DNA of 64,000 nucleotides from the NCBI GenBank assembly GCA_963070105.1, contig OY718805.1:5390001-5454000 (forward strand), read 5' to 3'. The DNA is from Litomosoides sigmodontis (taxonomy: Eukaryota > Nematoda > Chromadorea > Rhabditida > Onchocercidae). Below, one piece after another: positions 49,901 to 62,107 of this stretch (positions within the stretch are counted from its first letter, which is position 1; every line of letters starts with the position of its first letter). The translations under genes and the position numbers were made by a program. Under the pieces are notes generated by a model. It was not told the DNA's origin and did not search any database. It saw only the letters and a list, made by a program, of their open reading frames with translations.

Positions 49901-52900
49901 ATCGGATTTGATTCGCAGTAATTTATCGAATTCCAATGCACTTCTTGGCCTTCTCACCGCAATTGCTTTCTTGTTTGCCGTCACATCAGTCTAAAAAAGT
50001 AACTTTAAAAAATTTTGATTTTTATATTAAATTTTCAAAGCAAACTAAATTTTTTATGTGCATAATAAGTTTGATATAGATTTCACAAATGAAACTTCTA
50101 CATAATAATAGAGGTAAACAAGATGGCTTTAAAGTTGGTAGGGTTTTGTTTTCTAAATTTTGCAAAAATTTTTTTCAATAATATATACAATTGATTAACT
50201 AAAACTATTTGGAAGTGCAAGCCCTGGTTAATAAGTGATAACTGCTTTAAGAATTACTTTTGCTTTAACTGAGGATTTGCAAATTTTCATTATCAAGTCT
50301 CATCGGAATTCTACCGGAAGCGTACAAAAATCACTGTACAAGAAGTCATTGATGTTGTTAAAGTAGTTTGATAGGAATACACGGAGTTCGAAAACTTTAA
50401 GTAGAATTTTAAGTAGTCGGTGAATCGGAGGAAACAAAAAATAAGTAAAGAAACAGATTAAATAAAGGTGTAAAATTAAAAAGTGAAAACCACTGCAAGC
50501 AGACTGTTGAAATGAATTGACTGAATAAACTAATTGTTCAAAATTACTTCGTTCTTTTTCACGTAATATTTCTCTTCATCTGACTTTCGCAACGTTGCTC
50601 CGGAATGGTTGCCACTCAAACAACCGTTAATGCTATCACTTTCTTCCTCAACAACATAACATCCGATCTGCCCACTGCAAAATTTAATTAGTACCTTCGG
50701 TATCGTCTATATTTACGTCTTATTAGCATTTTCAGATATCTGCAAAGACTAAGTCGTTGGAGAAGAAAAAATTTCGGTTAGATGTTAAAGCCTAATCTGA
50801 TAATTTCAGATAGCGCATTTCGGTATTTTGCAGCACTTGAATTTTACCGATCCCTTTAGAAATTTTTTGCTTGTCGCATTACCTATTCAAAAAAACATTT
50901 AAAAACGCTTATTTCGTCCGGCGTTTTGGTAGCCTAGTGCGAAAATATTTGACTAGATATTAGTACGAAGCTCGCAGGTTTCAGGTTCTTCCTTCTATTC
51001 CATCAGTAATATATTCTCCTCCTAAGTCTCAGTATTGCTATGAGAATGAGTTACTTCTTATGGGAAAAGTCCCATGAATTTTCTCGGGTGGAAATACTTT
51101 TTCTTTGTCTGAGTAAGTTGAAGTTACACAATATCGAAGTGGTCATTTTTCTTAGCGACAGATAAAACTGGAAAAGCTCCATGACGGACCTTTTGTCACA
51201 ATTCTCGTGTTGCATTAAGACCCTGCTGATTTGTTCATCAGGCGCAACCGTCTCATCAATTTCCTCATTTTTCTGAAAGGTAGAAAATGAATGCTTGGTA
51301 GTAACTGATGTGAAAATGTTCTGATTGTTCCTAGAAATTAAAACAAACAATTAAAACAAAACAAACAATTTAACTATTTCACCTCGGCACATGTTAACTG
51401 TTCAATTTCTTCATACATCCCGTCATTAACAGAATCTTGAGGTGAGAGTACTGGTACTGGTGGTGACGGTGGTGGTATTGATGGCACACTAAAACGAATT
51501 CATGAAATTGTTTAATTAATTATTGCTAAGATAATCGATTATGGTAGTCGACTAGTTAATGTTTATTACCTACCTGGGGATGTGCAAGCTGTCCAGGTAC
51601 CGCTCAAATCGGTGAGCGGTTAGTGGACCATTCTCATTGCCATCCAAATCATTTTGATTAGTGTCGAAAGCACTTTCCAAATTTAATTTTTTCCTAATAG
51701 CCTTAATCCTATTGCTGTCTTTCACAGACTGAGAAGAACGTTGAGGAGACTGAGCTGGTGGTGGCGGTGGCTTTATTTTAGGTTTCTTGATTTCTTCGTT
51801 AATGAAACTTGTTGGTTTATTGGTAATTGTGGTCGCACTATGTGACCTCGCGGTGGACTCTAAATTAGATGGTTCACCTTCACCCCCACTAAATTCTTCA
51901 GTGCGTAGTGCTCCAGTTGTTCCCGTTGCTTCAAACGATGGATCTGAATTTGTTGCGATACTTTCGCAGATGCACGTCGCCTTCCCCTTATCGCTGCATA
52001 TTACTATTTCGGATGAATCGACGGGGTTAGAAGAGGGCAAATTTCTGTCAACCACCGAGACGTCAAGTCTCGAGGTTTGTGGAGCTGAGCTTTGAGTACT
52101 TCCAAAGGCAATTTTATTCTTCAGTGTTGCGGGTTTCACAGGTGGAGGTGGTTTCGGACGATTTTTACGTGCCCTCTCTTGTTCGATCAGATACGAGCCT
52201 GAGCTATCGGCGTACATTGACTGAATAAGCACGGATCTACCACAACTATCATTTTGGTTAGTAGTTCCAGAACTCGTCGGTGTTGTCAGGGTATCCGCAT
52301 TACTACTTTTCACCATTGACTTTCTCGATGTGTCGCACCTGAAAATTTAAGTATCGAACAGTGTGTGCAGTGAAGCATGCAAATATCAGAATTCTCTAAA
52401 TTCCGACATATAAAAACGTGGAAGTTAAAATTGCAGAATCACTTCTCTTTTGCCTCTTCGAATTAAATTTCACAATTACCGAAATAATATCAAATCAGAC
52501 TTCCCATTAATCAATTCAAAAATCTAATTCAGGGTGACCAAATTTTCACAATATCAGGAAATTAGTTACAACACTGCAAATGTTGGGAGCAATTCATTTC
52601 CATAACAATGAATTAAAAGTTGAATGAACTAAAAGTGATGCTTAAAACAGCTGTCTGCTAATTTGCATACGAATGCTTCACTTACTTCTGCACAAATTAA
52701 TCAACCCATCATGACCTATTCATTTGGATCTAACCGTTAAATTAGATTACAGGTTAGCTAGCCGCAGCACTTCATTTTTACAATTCTAATCCTATGTCTT
52801 CCAAATTTTCCTAGAATGCCTACTTCATTACTGACTTCACGTTAGAAGAATTTTAAGTTCCATTTAAAGCTCGAACACAAAAAAGTAAGTCTGGCTACTG

Positions 52901-55900
52901 ATGTTGAGAGGAACCCAAAGGTCACGTAAATACTATCAAGTCATTTGTTATTTGCAAGCTAAATTAAACGCCCAAATATGAATTGATTACATCGGACAAA
53001 AATTGATACTACGAAGTTTGAAATTTCTGTATTTCTCAAATTACAGTAGGAAAAGGCTACATACTATAGAGAAAACGTTTCCTTCAAGAAAATTCATTAG
53101 GTAATTTATGATTTAAGAAAATGTGAAAATTTCTCTCGAAGAATGATAACTATAAACAAGCAGTGATAATCGAAATTGCCACAATTTGCGAAATAAATCG
53201 AAAGACAAAGGAATTTTATTGTCAACTAAAATCAGTGGATGTATGATGGGACGGATCGCTTTTAATTGCTATTTTGCACCTGACAGTTACCCCTACAGTA
53301 TAAAGCAAATCGAACGGTACAATAATATTTTATTCGAAAGAAAAAATGAAAGTCGTAAATTGTGTTGCGACTGATTTTCAGTAAGAGAAATTTCTGTTTA
53401 TTGAAAGAGAGGGATACTTCGCTGAGAGAAGAAGTGCTCCTTTCTATGAAAAAATATTTGAGAGATTGCAGAAGTGGCATTTCCGTGCAGTTCCATTCGT
53501 TCGGAAAAGAGTACAACAAATAGTAAGTAAATCAATTGTCCTGTGAACACATACAGACAAATGCGCAATTTCTCTTTTAATTTTGAAATCTTCTCCACCA
53601 TTTTTTTTATCCTACACTTTCTCGTTTTCAATCCTTTTCAAATTTATGCTCATATTTTCGACACATTAAAAACATGAACAATACGCTTGTTCTCTAAAGT
53701 GAAATAAATAGAATTTGAAAAATGGAAATTATTTTAAAAAATGTGGTAAATTTTGGAGTTTTATAGGAAATAGTGGTTGCCTCACTTCATGCTAGTACAG
53801 TGACCTTGAGAATTTGAAGGGAGTAAAGTGGCCAAATAATCTAAGATGATTAGTCCTCAGTGGGACAACAATTGAGGAGCAACATGCTTTATCGATTAAT
53901 AAGAAGAAAGTGGTAATAATGTCGGTCTTCGTGGTTCTCGAAAAAATCTACCTCTCGAAATTTAGTGATTGAGTGCTTGTAACTCATTTGAAGTTTTCAG
54001 CAGCTAATTGAATTCATTTCAGCATCGCTGTTTGCACCTTCAAGAATTGACATGCAGATTTGGTCCAAACAGAAAAACTGGAAATGTCTTAAAAAATGAC
54101 AAATCTCCGAAGAGATACCTAAAATAGCAGCAATAAGCAAGGAATTTGTTGCAAGAGAAGAAGAGCTGCGAGAGAAGCTTATTCCCTTAGAGACTGTAAA
54201 CAAAGAGAAAAAGAGATCGAACGTCTTGATGGAGTAGACCTGTTCGAGAGTTCTAGTGAGAGGTGGAAGAACTGAACGTTTAAAAAGGCTTCCGACCGTA
54301 TATCGCTTACTAGCAGTGTCATTTCATTTGCACTTAACTAACACTTTCATCATCTATCTTAAGTTGGAAAAAAACTCTTTTTTAAAGGAAAAATTAAACT
54401 ACATTCTCATATGTATCCATTCTTCTAAGATAATTAATCAGTAAGATCAGCAGTAATTAATCCAACTATTTATTAGCCATCAACAATGGCATTTATTATT
54501 TGGTTACTGCAAGAGCGTGAACAAAAAGTTAGCCAAAATTGCATGGAAGACGAAAATGAAGGAGTGGAGGAGCGGAGTTCGTTAGGCTGTTCCACCGCGC
54601 TGTCGTTGCTGAAAAAAGCGACCCAAACAAAAAACGAATTAACCAACTCAGTTTTCAGTAGCATTATCACCGCCAGGCACCAAGGAATTAACTTCTAGAA
54701 AACCGGCTTCTAAGCATCACATTGGAACATTACACGTTTTGTCACTTCGATAGCTCACCAATCATCCATTCGTCCGTTTTAATGAGAAGAATCTTTCCAT
54801 TCATTTAAAAATTATTCCGATCCTAATTTTGAACCAACTTCACCCTCAATCACTAAACTTTCACATCATCACGTCTCTTAGTCAGGAGAGGAAGAAGGAC
54901 TAACTGGTATCAAATTATCAGTAATAAAGTCACATCTGAACAAGAACTACGAGTGCTCAACCTAATATAGCTAACGCTCACACCTAATGTAAGGCAATCT
55001 TTTGTGTGTCTCTTCGAATGCCAAAAATTTTCACTAATTCTAATTAGAATAACTTTTCAATGAATTCAAAGAAGTTATATAAAACTGAGCAAACGCCTCC
55101 AGTAATTCCAGCACAATTTCAGCACAACTACTACGTTATTCTTAGGAATGCCTTTAAGCTTAAATGCTCCTTGCATGCATTTCAAACATATTTCAACTGA
55201 GAAACGATCAGTCAGAGAGTCTAATTTCGTCCAAACAGCAAACGGGTAGTACGCCTGTTACGCAGCAAGAAATAATTTTCAATAATATGAATAAAAGTAA
55301 AAAATTCATAGTAGCTCGTGTCGTATAAATTTTCTCGAATTAATCAATAAATGAAATGTGTAAATAAATGAAAGCAAATTTTGCAAAGGAAAAAGTACTA
55401 AAATGGAGTAGAATTAATTAATAGATGTGAAATGCTTTATTAGAATAAAACACAATGAATGTGGGAGGTGAGCGACCGTGTAAATTGTATAGCTAAATTG
55501 CTCTTCAAATATTTCACTGAAATAATAGGTTAGGTTAGAAATACCGTTTTACCCCAATGAAACATTGAATTGTAGAGAGAGAGATGAAGGCAATGAAATA
55601 TGAAATGAAAGGAAATGAGGAAGAAAGACGCACGACCGATGGCGATGACACGATCGGTCAGAACAGGTTCCGCTAAAGTCCTAGAAAGAAAGTACTCACT
55701 GAGATTTGCTTAGTACATAGTACACACTCATTTAAATTTGTCTCAGATTAAATTAGATCCAATTTTTTTCATCAACTTAAAATCGTCATCGGTCACTCAG
55801 CAAGCAATTTATTTCCTCAAATTTATTCTTTTGCTTGTTGGACAGTAACAGTGACTGTTCGAAAGGATTTGAGAAATAGTTTGGATAACATAAATTATTT

Positions 55901-57841
55901 GAATGTAAATTTATTGGTTAATTTCTTTTTTAATATTTAGGCAAATCATTCTGACCTTTTACTCACAACTGCATTTGAGCACGTCCTTTACTTTACTTCG
56001 CTACAGTTTTTTGGCTAAATGAAAAGAAATGATACTAAAAATTTTAATTCCAATATAACTATCACTTTAATTCACATTACTTCCACGTAAAAATATGAAG
56101 AATGAGAAAAGTTTTGAAAAATCCCAGCCTATCTGAATTGTTCAATGCATCCTGAAATTTTCTTAATTTTCATAGATAGAGTCTAATTTTCTATCCGAAC
56201 TATGTTGGGATTTTTCACAAAAAGAAGGAAAAGTTTGATTTAAGCATGGAATCGAACCTGATAGCATCAATAAAGTTCGCCTGATCTTCATGACTATTAG
56301 TTTTGGCCATTACACCACGTCCCCTACCAGTCACGGACCCTCCACTTGGCCGAATATCCGTATGGCTTTTTGACTAAATTATGCGACACATATTAATGGA
56401 TTTAACACAACGTAAAAAGGTTTACATCTAAGCGAAGAAAGTTCAGTTCCACTTCAGCTTTCGGATAGTTGTGGAAATTGTGGAAAAATATTTCAGTTCG
56501 TCATGAATACTTATGGAACGACAGAAAAAGCACTACAATTTTGAAGTGAAACTTGAAAATTCCAAAGTTTGAATAAATCGTGAACAATTCGAAGCCTTAA
56601 AACTCGTCTAAGCTGCTCGAGTTCATCTCATTTTCATCGACTAATTCATTTACTACGTTATTGCTATTATAAAGATAATTATTTTCTCTAACAAACTTAT
56701 AAAAGAACCACTAAACTGAATTAGTGCCCGAAGTAATCCTAAAAAATCTAACTAGCCTTACCTGTCTTTTAAGAATACTTCGTTTCTGATGGATGCCAGT
56801 AAATGCTTGCTGCTTCGAGAAACGATGCCGTGGTATCGGCTTACCTCTAAAAATTTTGCTTCTAAACAATTCAAACTGTAATCATGGTCTTTAAACAATC
56901 ATAAAATTAAGGAATGCAAAAAATATGTTGAATGGATTAATTTTAATTTTGAGAAATAAGTTCCGAAGAAATAAGCGAAATGTGCAGAGGTCAAGGATCA
57001 TTTGAAAGAAAAAAGCCTTTCAATTTGTCGGCACGGCTATTGATTGCTCTCCATTGAGTGATTGTGTGATCTATCAATTTTAGGACTTCCGGCTAATAAA
57101 TTCTCAAAATTAAATGAAAATTTAAAACGCTTTGTTAATGATATTTAAAAGAAAAGTAACTCGTACACAAATTCGTCAGAATATTTGTAAACACAAAACA
57201 ACCAGAAAATTTAATTATCGGTCTAATAAATTTGAACAGTTTTAAATTATTCACAAAAATTAGACACAAAATTGATTTCCTATTATTTCAGTTGAGAAAG
57301 CAAAAATGCCCTGAACAATCGCCGACAACACAATACAACATCATCAGTGTCTACCGGAGGAACGTGACCGTTAACCAGACGATCCGTCACTCACATTAAA
57401 TGAAGGATTAAAACAAACATACGCCTGAATGATTCGACAAACAAAAATGGTTGGAAATGACATGAATTATGCAAAAATTCTTTTTTCGCACATTTCACAT
57501 CACTTCTCACAAGGAAGCGAAAGGAAGCACTTCAATTATTCAAGGCAATAAAGTTAAAAATGATTTCTCAGTTAATAATCGTAACGGAGAAAACAGTGCG
57601 GTAAAAAAACGGTACTTTCACTAATTAACCATTCTCACTTTTGAAAACTTTAATAAAAATTAGTCCGTTAACTGAAAAAAATGTAGTAAGTTGTACAGTT
57701 CACCGACCTGTCCCGTGCCGTCAACAACGAGTTACTTTCCTCGGCAACAACGACTTCTGACTTCTCGAATCTTTCTAACAACATTTTCACTCTACTCTGT
57801 CCCGGCGAAATGCTTCCATCAGATGGTCTCTTCTCAGCCAT
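43915..57841 (-). CDS. ephx-1: Ephexin-family Rho guanine-nucleotide exchange factor (DH-PH-SH3)
   Basis: It activates Rho-family GTPases by GDP release; vertebrate ephexins act below Eph receptors and Src. Minus-strand exons: 57841-57708, 56846-56762, 55680-55634 (tentative), 52338-51574, 51488-51383, 51272-51190, 49412-49201, 49140-49018, 48877-48708, 48515-48490, 48320-48197, 48098-47937, 47622-47475, 47392-47305, 46997-46845, 46655-46451, 46130-46033, 45957-45798, 45669-45626, 45553-45475, 45006-44848, 44760-44619, 44526-44459, 44232-44176 and 44046-43915. The frame is continuous, about 1189 residues. The long N-terminal region carries proline-rich segments and a YEEI motif. The block RRDRLVASSHFASQRSLW precedes the DH domain (about 697-890: YFEVITSEASYLRS, FLMLPMQRVTRYPLLM). 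PH spans about 915-1055 (FLFSDIIMLTKKK, RERWLSALRPP). SH3 spans about 1068-1127 (VAVHQYSPNQEDELPLEKGD, GWFPSSYVQQ). The order and linker match ephexins (ARHGEF5/15/16/19, NGEF). The third and sixth-to-seventh exon joins are the weakest. Confidence 0.92.
50919..50995 (+). pseudogene. tRNA-derived relic (A-box plus degenerate B-box)
   Basis: TAGCCTAGTGC at 50930-50940 matches the tRNA A-box consensus well. CAGGTTTCAGGTTCTTCC, about 50 bases later, is a degenerate B-box. No intact cloverleaf or acceptor stem pairs. It lies in a large ephexin intron and may be a decayed tRNA or the head of a SINE. Confidence 0.35.
51404..51415 (-). other. YEEI motif in the ephexin N-terminal region
   Basis: The codons TAT GAA GAA ATT encode Tyr-Glu-Glu-Ile inside NDGMYEEIEQL. 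Phospho-YEEI is the preferred ligand of Src-family SH2 domains (established knowledge). Vertebrate ephexin-1 is controlled by Src phosphorylation of an N-terminal tyrosine, so a regulatory role here is a reasonable inference. Confidence 0.6.
56242..56322 (-). pseudogene. tRNA-related element with intact A and B boxes
   Basis: On the minus strand TGGTGTAATGG (plus 56307-56317) is an A-box and GGTTCGATTCC (plus 56248-56258) is a perfect B-box. The spacing fits a tRNA with a long variable arm. The T-stem and acceptor stem pair poorly (ATCAGG against CCATG), so it is more likely a tRNA pseudogene or SINE head than a working tRNA. It sits in the large ephexin intron region, on the same strand as the gene. 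Confidence 0.45.
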
Positions 57842-57897
57842 CCCTTCACATATCAGAAATGTGCCGCAAGTAATAAAAGCACTTCAAACATTTCACC

Positions 57898-57907
57898 CTG
57901 AAATATA
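57898..57907 (-). promoter_or_regulatory. Probable trans-splice acceptor upstream of the ephexin start codon
   Basis: On the minus strand TATATTTCAG ends 56 bases before the ATG at 57841 and no coding exon is visible upstream. It is a consensus nematode acceptor. It may accept a spliced leader or join a 5' non-coding exon. Confidence 0.45.
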
Positions 57908-58650
57908 TGAGTACCAACCAAAACTCAAATATAATAACTAAAATTCCACCGCTTTACTGATCACCAATCGCTACCAGCAAAAACCAAAATAAAATATGGT
58001 TAAAAAGATCGATACTTTCCATAAATTTTAAGGGGAAAAATTACAAAAATTAATTGTGCTTTACGGATTTCCCAAGACATGTGAATTGAATGCGTAATTA
58101 CTTACTGCAAGCATTCAAATTACAACTTACGAACATTTGCATTCATAAAATATCAAACTATAACAAATATATTTAAAAAACGAGACAATCGATTGATCGG
58201 AAATGAATTGATTTTAATCGATCATTAATTAGTCACAAATCAGACACATCACTTGAGGACTTAATGAGTGAGACAGGAAGATGTAAATGAGCCTAGCCGA
58301 ACCCCACAACTCACTTTTCTCCTCTTTTTGCCATTCACTATTACTATTATCAAACAATAAAGGATAAGGCAGACGGAAAGAAAAGAGAGAGAAGGAGGGG
58401 CAGAAAAGGAGAGAGAGAGAGAGAGAGAGAGATGTTCTGGTTATGCCTAGCAAGTCCACTCATACTGGCCAGTGCTCTTCGTATGCTTTAACTTGTTATA
58501 CTAAATTTCTTGTTCTTTCTCTTTTTCATCGCATCCTCACGAACTCTAAAAAACATGACATCATCATTTCTTACTTTCGCTCACTTATTATACACGTTCC
58601 ATTTGAATAGACGTGTGTAGGTGTGCGTATCTGTATATATACATATACAT

Positions 58651-58688
58651 ATGTGTGTGTGTGTGTGTGTGTGTGCGTATGTGTGTGT
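58651..58688. repeat. TG microsatellite
   Basis: Tandem TG dinucleotides with a GCGTA interruption, preceded by a TATATACATATACATA segment. Confidence 0.9.
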
Positions 58689-61102
58689 AAACAAATTACC
58701 TGTTGAGTGAATAATAAAAACGATTCAGTTACGAGTAGAATTAAATTTATTAGGTTAGAAGGCGTCACTTATCCTGAGCCCTGACGGCAGAATGAGCATT
58801 TCGGGTTGAAGTAAGAAGCCTAGGAAAACATGGCCTAGCCTGTCCCTGTCGCCTTTCAAGGACATCAAGAGAGTGTAACGTTAAAGTCTCGGCAATTTTA
58901 CACATCAGATCGCATCTTGCCGTCCATCTTCACTGAATGCGTAAATTAACATATCGCAACAGAGAGAAAAGGAATTACTTTATAGGATGGATCCATCCTA
59001 TCCAATAATGGCACTACAAGTGGATGCACATACATCTCTACTAGAATCTTTTAAAATTAGTTCATTTTATAAAAAAAAAACTTAATATCTAAATAATTAT
59101 CAGGACAGTTAGATGAAAAATTAAGTTTTCCGCAATAATTTACATGAATTTAGCATAAAATAGGAAAGATAAAATGAACGGATAAATCGATAAATAAATT
59201 AATTAATGCTGGCATTCATCTCTCTCACAGAAACGCTGTTATTAGCAAACTTAAATACATCAAATATTTTTAACAATTAAAATTTTTAGTTTATCCTTTG
59301 AAATACTGCAAAGAAAATATTTGCTAAATTCTGTTCGCACGAAAACACAAAATATTGCGTGACACTGTTAAAAAACATTAATTCATTCTAACACCGCCAA
59401 TGAGTACCCTCCGTAAATTTGCGCGTAATTAGCACTGTGATCTTTCCGACTTCAAATGAAAGACAACAGCAACTTAGTCACACTTTTCACTGTTTTGCTA
59501 AGAATGAAGAAGCGCTTTACCCGACGAAAGCAAGCTTTACTTACTCCGTTCACTCTACAAAATTTCAATTGAAATTCTTACTGAGCCACTTCGCTAGGTA
59601 AAGGTAAAGTTGCTGAAATTCAAACTGAGAATAATTCTTTCATTCGCTCACTGCTAACTCAGAGGTCACTCGCGATTTTCGTAGAACTTATTCTTTTGTA
59701 CTTTCAACAATGTCATTTGATAAAGCAATCAATCATCTGAGGCATTGCCGCAGTGTTGCGGTGATTTTCAATTCTCTTCCATTCTCCTAGGCTCTTTTGA
59801 AGGCTTCTAATTACTGATTCCATCACTTCTTCCACTGTGAATCCCTTTATTTCGACATCTCATTGGACAATATATTAGCGTATAAAAGAAGTTAGCGCTT
59901 ATTTTTACGAGAGCAATTTTGTTTGCTTCGAATAAAACGTAAAAATTTAAAAATCTCTAAGTGGTCTGCAAGCTACAGATCAATCAAATCTAAAGGATAG
60001 TTGGAACAGTGTCACAACTGAAGAAATAAGAAAGGGAGAGGAAAATGGCGGGGCTCACTTTCACTGACGTTAAGTGGACATTGGTTCGTGTCTCCTTAGG
60101 GACGAAGTCAAAAAAGGATGGGAAATGCGAAGAAATAAAGGAATGGAGCGACGGACAAAGGGACAAATGAGGTTAGAGGTCACAAAAAAAACTCGTTTCT
60201 AATCTCACTACAGAGCTAATCGAAATTTGTGAACAAATTTTTTGCAACGCAATATTAATGGCTTCGAAAAACTCAAAGGTCTCAACGGCTTTTGAGATTA
60301 TTCAACTTTTACTGCACTGAAAGGTTGCACTCGACTTCAAGGAAACGTCTTCGCTGGAATTATAAAAGTTTCGTTTCCACCGAAAATTTTCTTTCATCTC
60401 ATTAAGTATCAATAAATGTTGCATTTCATTTAACATCTTAACATTTTTCAACGACAAAGGAAGATTTCGCTGCACCAAAAGTTGCAAATTTTAAACAGAG
60501 TTGTAAATTGAAAGTAAATTCCATCAAAGCAAATGTATCGTTATTTTAAATTAAAATCAACCACATATGCAGTGTTTTTGGTTTTTGTTTTTTTTTGTGA
60601 AATGTTCCCATGAAAAGATTCAGATTCACTCAAATTTTAATATATCATTCAACTGCTGCTATCTCACATCGATCACTCGATCAAAGTACTTCTCTCTGAA
60701 AAATTAGCACATCCTCAATTTTTTTAAAATGACGAATAGCACGTTTTGCAGCATGAAATAATGGCAATTTTTTATTTGACAATACTATAACTTATTTCAT
60801 GAGAATAATTATAGAAGTAACAGTGGGCACTATGCCTTGAATTTTAAAAATTGAAGTTCCGAAAAAAAAATGAAAAAGTGGACGTTTTCGCAGGGATTTG
60901 ATGTGTGTTGCTATAACTGGAAATTCGCCACTTTCTAAGCATTGCACGAATGGAACTGTCTTTCTATAAAAGAATATTTAACTTCCATTTTAGAAGTTTA
61001 AAATGAATTTCAAAGGCCTATTAGGCGGCAAATTTTCTACGCATAACAATTGTTATGCAGAAGAAATCCTCGTGATAAACACCAATGTTTGCGTTAAAGG
61101 AT

Positions 61103-61103
<1 letters not shown>

Positions 61104-61162
<59 letters not shown>
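61104..61162. repeat. Perfect CA microsatellite
   Basis: An uninterrupted run of about 29 AC dinucleotides. It is the longest pure dinucleotide array in the window and likely to vary in length between individuals. Confidence 0.95.
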
Positions 61163-61163
<1 letters not shown>

Positions 61164-62085
61164 TTCAAGTTCATTTTTTTAATTTAAATAGACACCAACG
61201 ACAAGTAAAAATTATGAGTAATTTGATAAAGTGTGATATGTTTGCATTCAAATGAACCTTCTACAACAACAAAATTTAACTCCATAAAAATGAAAGATTT
61301 GCTCCATGACAAGCAGTCAGATTTGAAGATCGCCCAAATGGGAATAATAAAGGATTCAATAAGCGTGCTCGCTCCTCGAACACAAGTGAAACCTACGTTT
61401 TACGTATAAAGCCTGATTCTTTCGGTCTAATTAGAAGAACGTAACTTTCCTCATTTAACGATTGAAATGCTATTGTACGTAGTGGATGAAGAAGGCTTAA
61501 CCGTAATTTTCAGTAAAATCCGTAAATTATCCCATTTACAGTCCTAAAATGTGGCGTGAGATAGGAAGGAATATGAGAAAAGTGAATTAATTGATGGGAG
61601 GAACAGGACGTAGAGGAAAGTTTTAGCAAATCGTAACTTTCATGCAAAATGAATCAAAAAATGTTTTTATGGTAAATGCGTGCCAATTGAAATTTTCTCT
61701 TAGAAAATAAAAACTTCACGACCACAACAGTCGCAGTAAAGTTTGTTAGCAAACTTAGCTGTCAGAAATTTCTCTGACTCTGTTTGTCGAAACAATAATG
61801 CCCGATCGTTTAAACATGAAAATTCAAATTACTGCACCGAAATGATGGAATGTGTTTGGGAGACGCACGCACTATCGAAGAGAATAAATAGGACTTTGCT
61901 TAGTAAATATTCGAAATTGTTGTGTGAAGCAGCAAAATGAGAATGGATCGGTGGATAATGCGCCGATGGATTACAAATTTCGCACTGTTAAAAATTAATA
62001 ATAAAACAGAAATTAGTTTACAATGGAAGCAGTAATTTTGCAGAGTGGGATTAATGTTCGGAACATTTTCAATTGGCTGGGGACG

Positions 62086-62107
62086 GAGAGAGAGAGAGAG
62101 AGAGAGA
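62086..62107. repeat. GA microsatellite
   Basis: About eleven GA dinucleotides followed by a longer purine-rich tract to about 62160. Confidence 0.9.

Noticed and set aside
51787..52095. Plus-strand open frame of 102 residues with an apparently hydrophobic start
   Set aside because: It is the shadow of the large ephexin exon, which is open on the minus strand for 248 codons and joins neighbours in phase.
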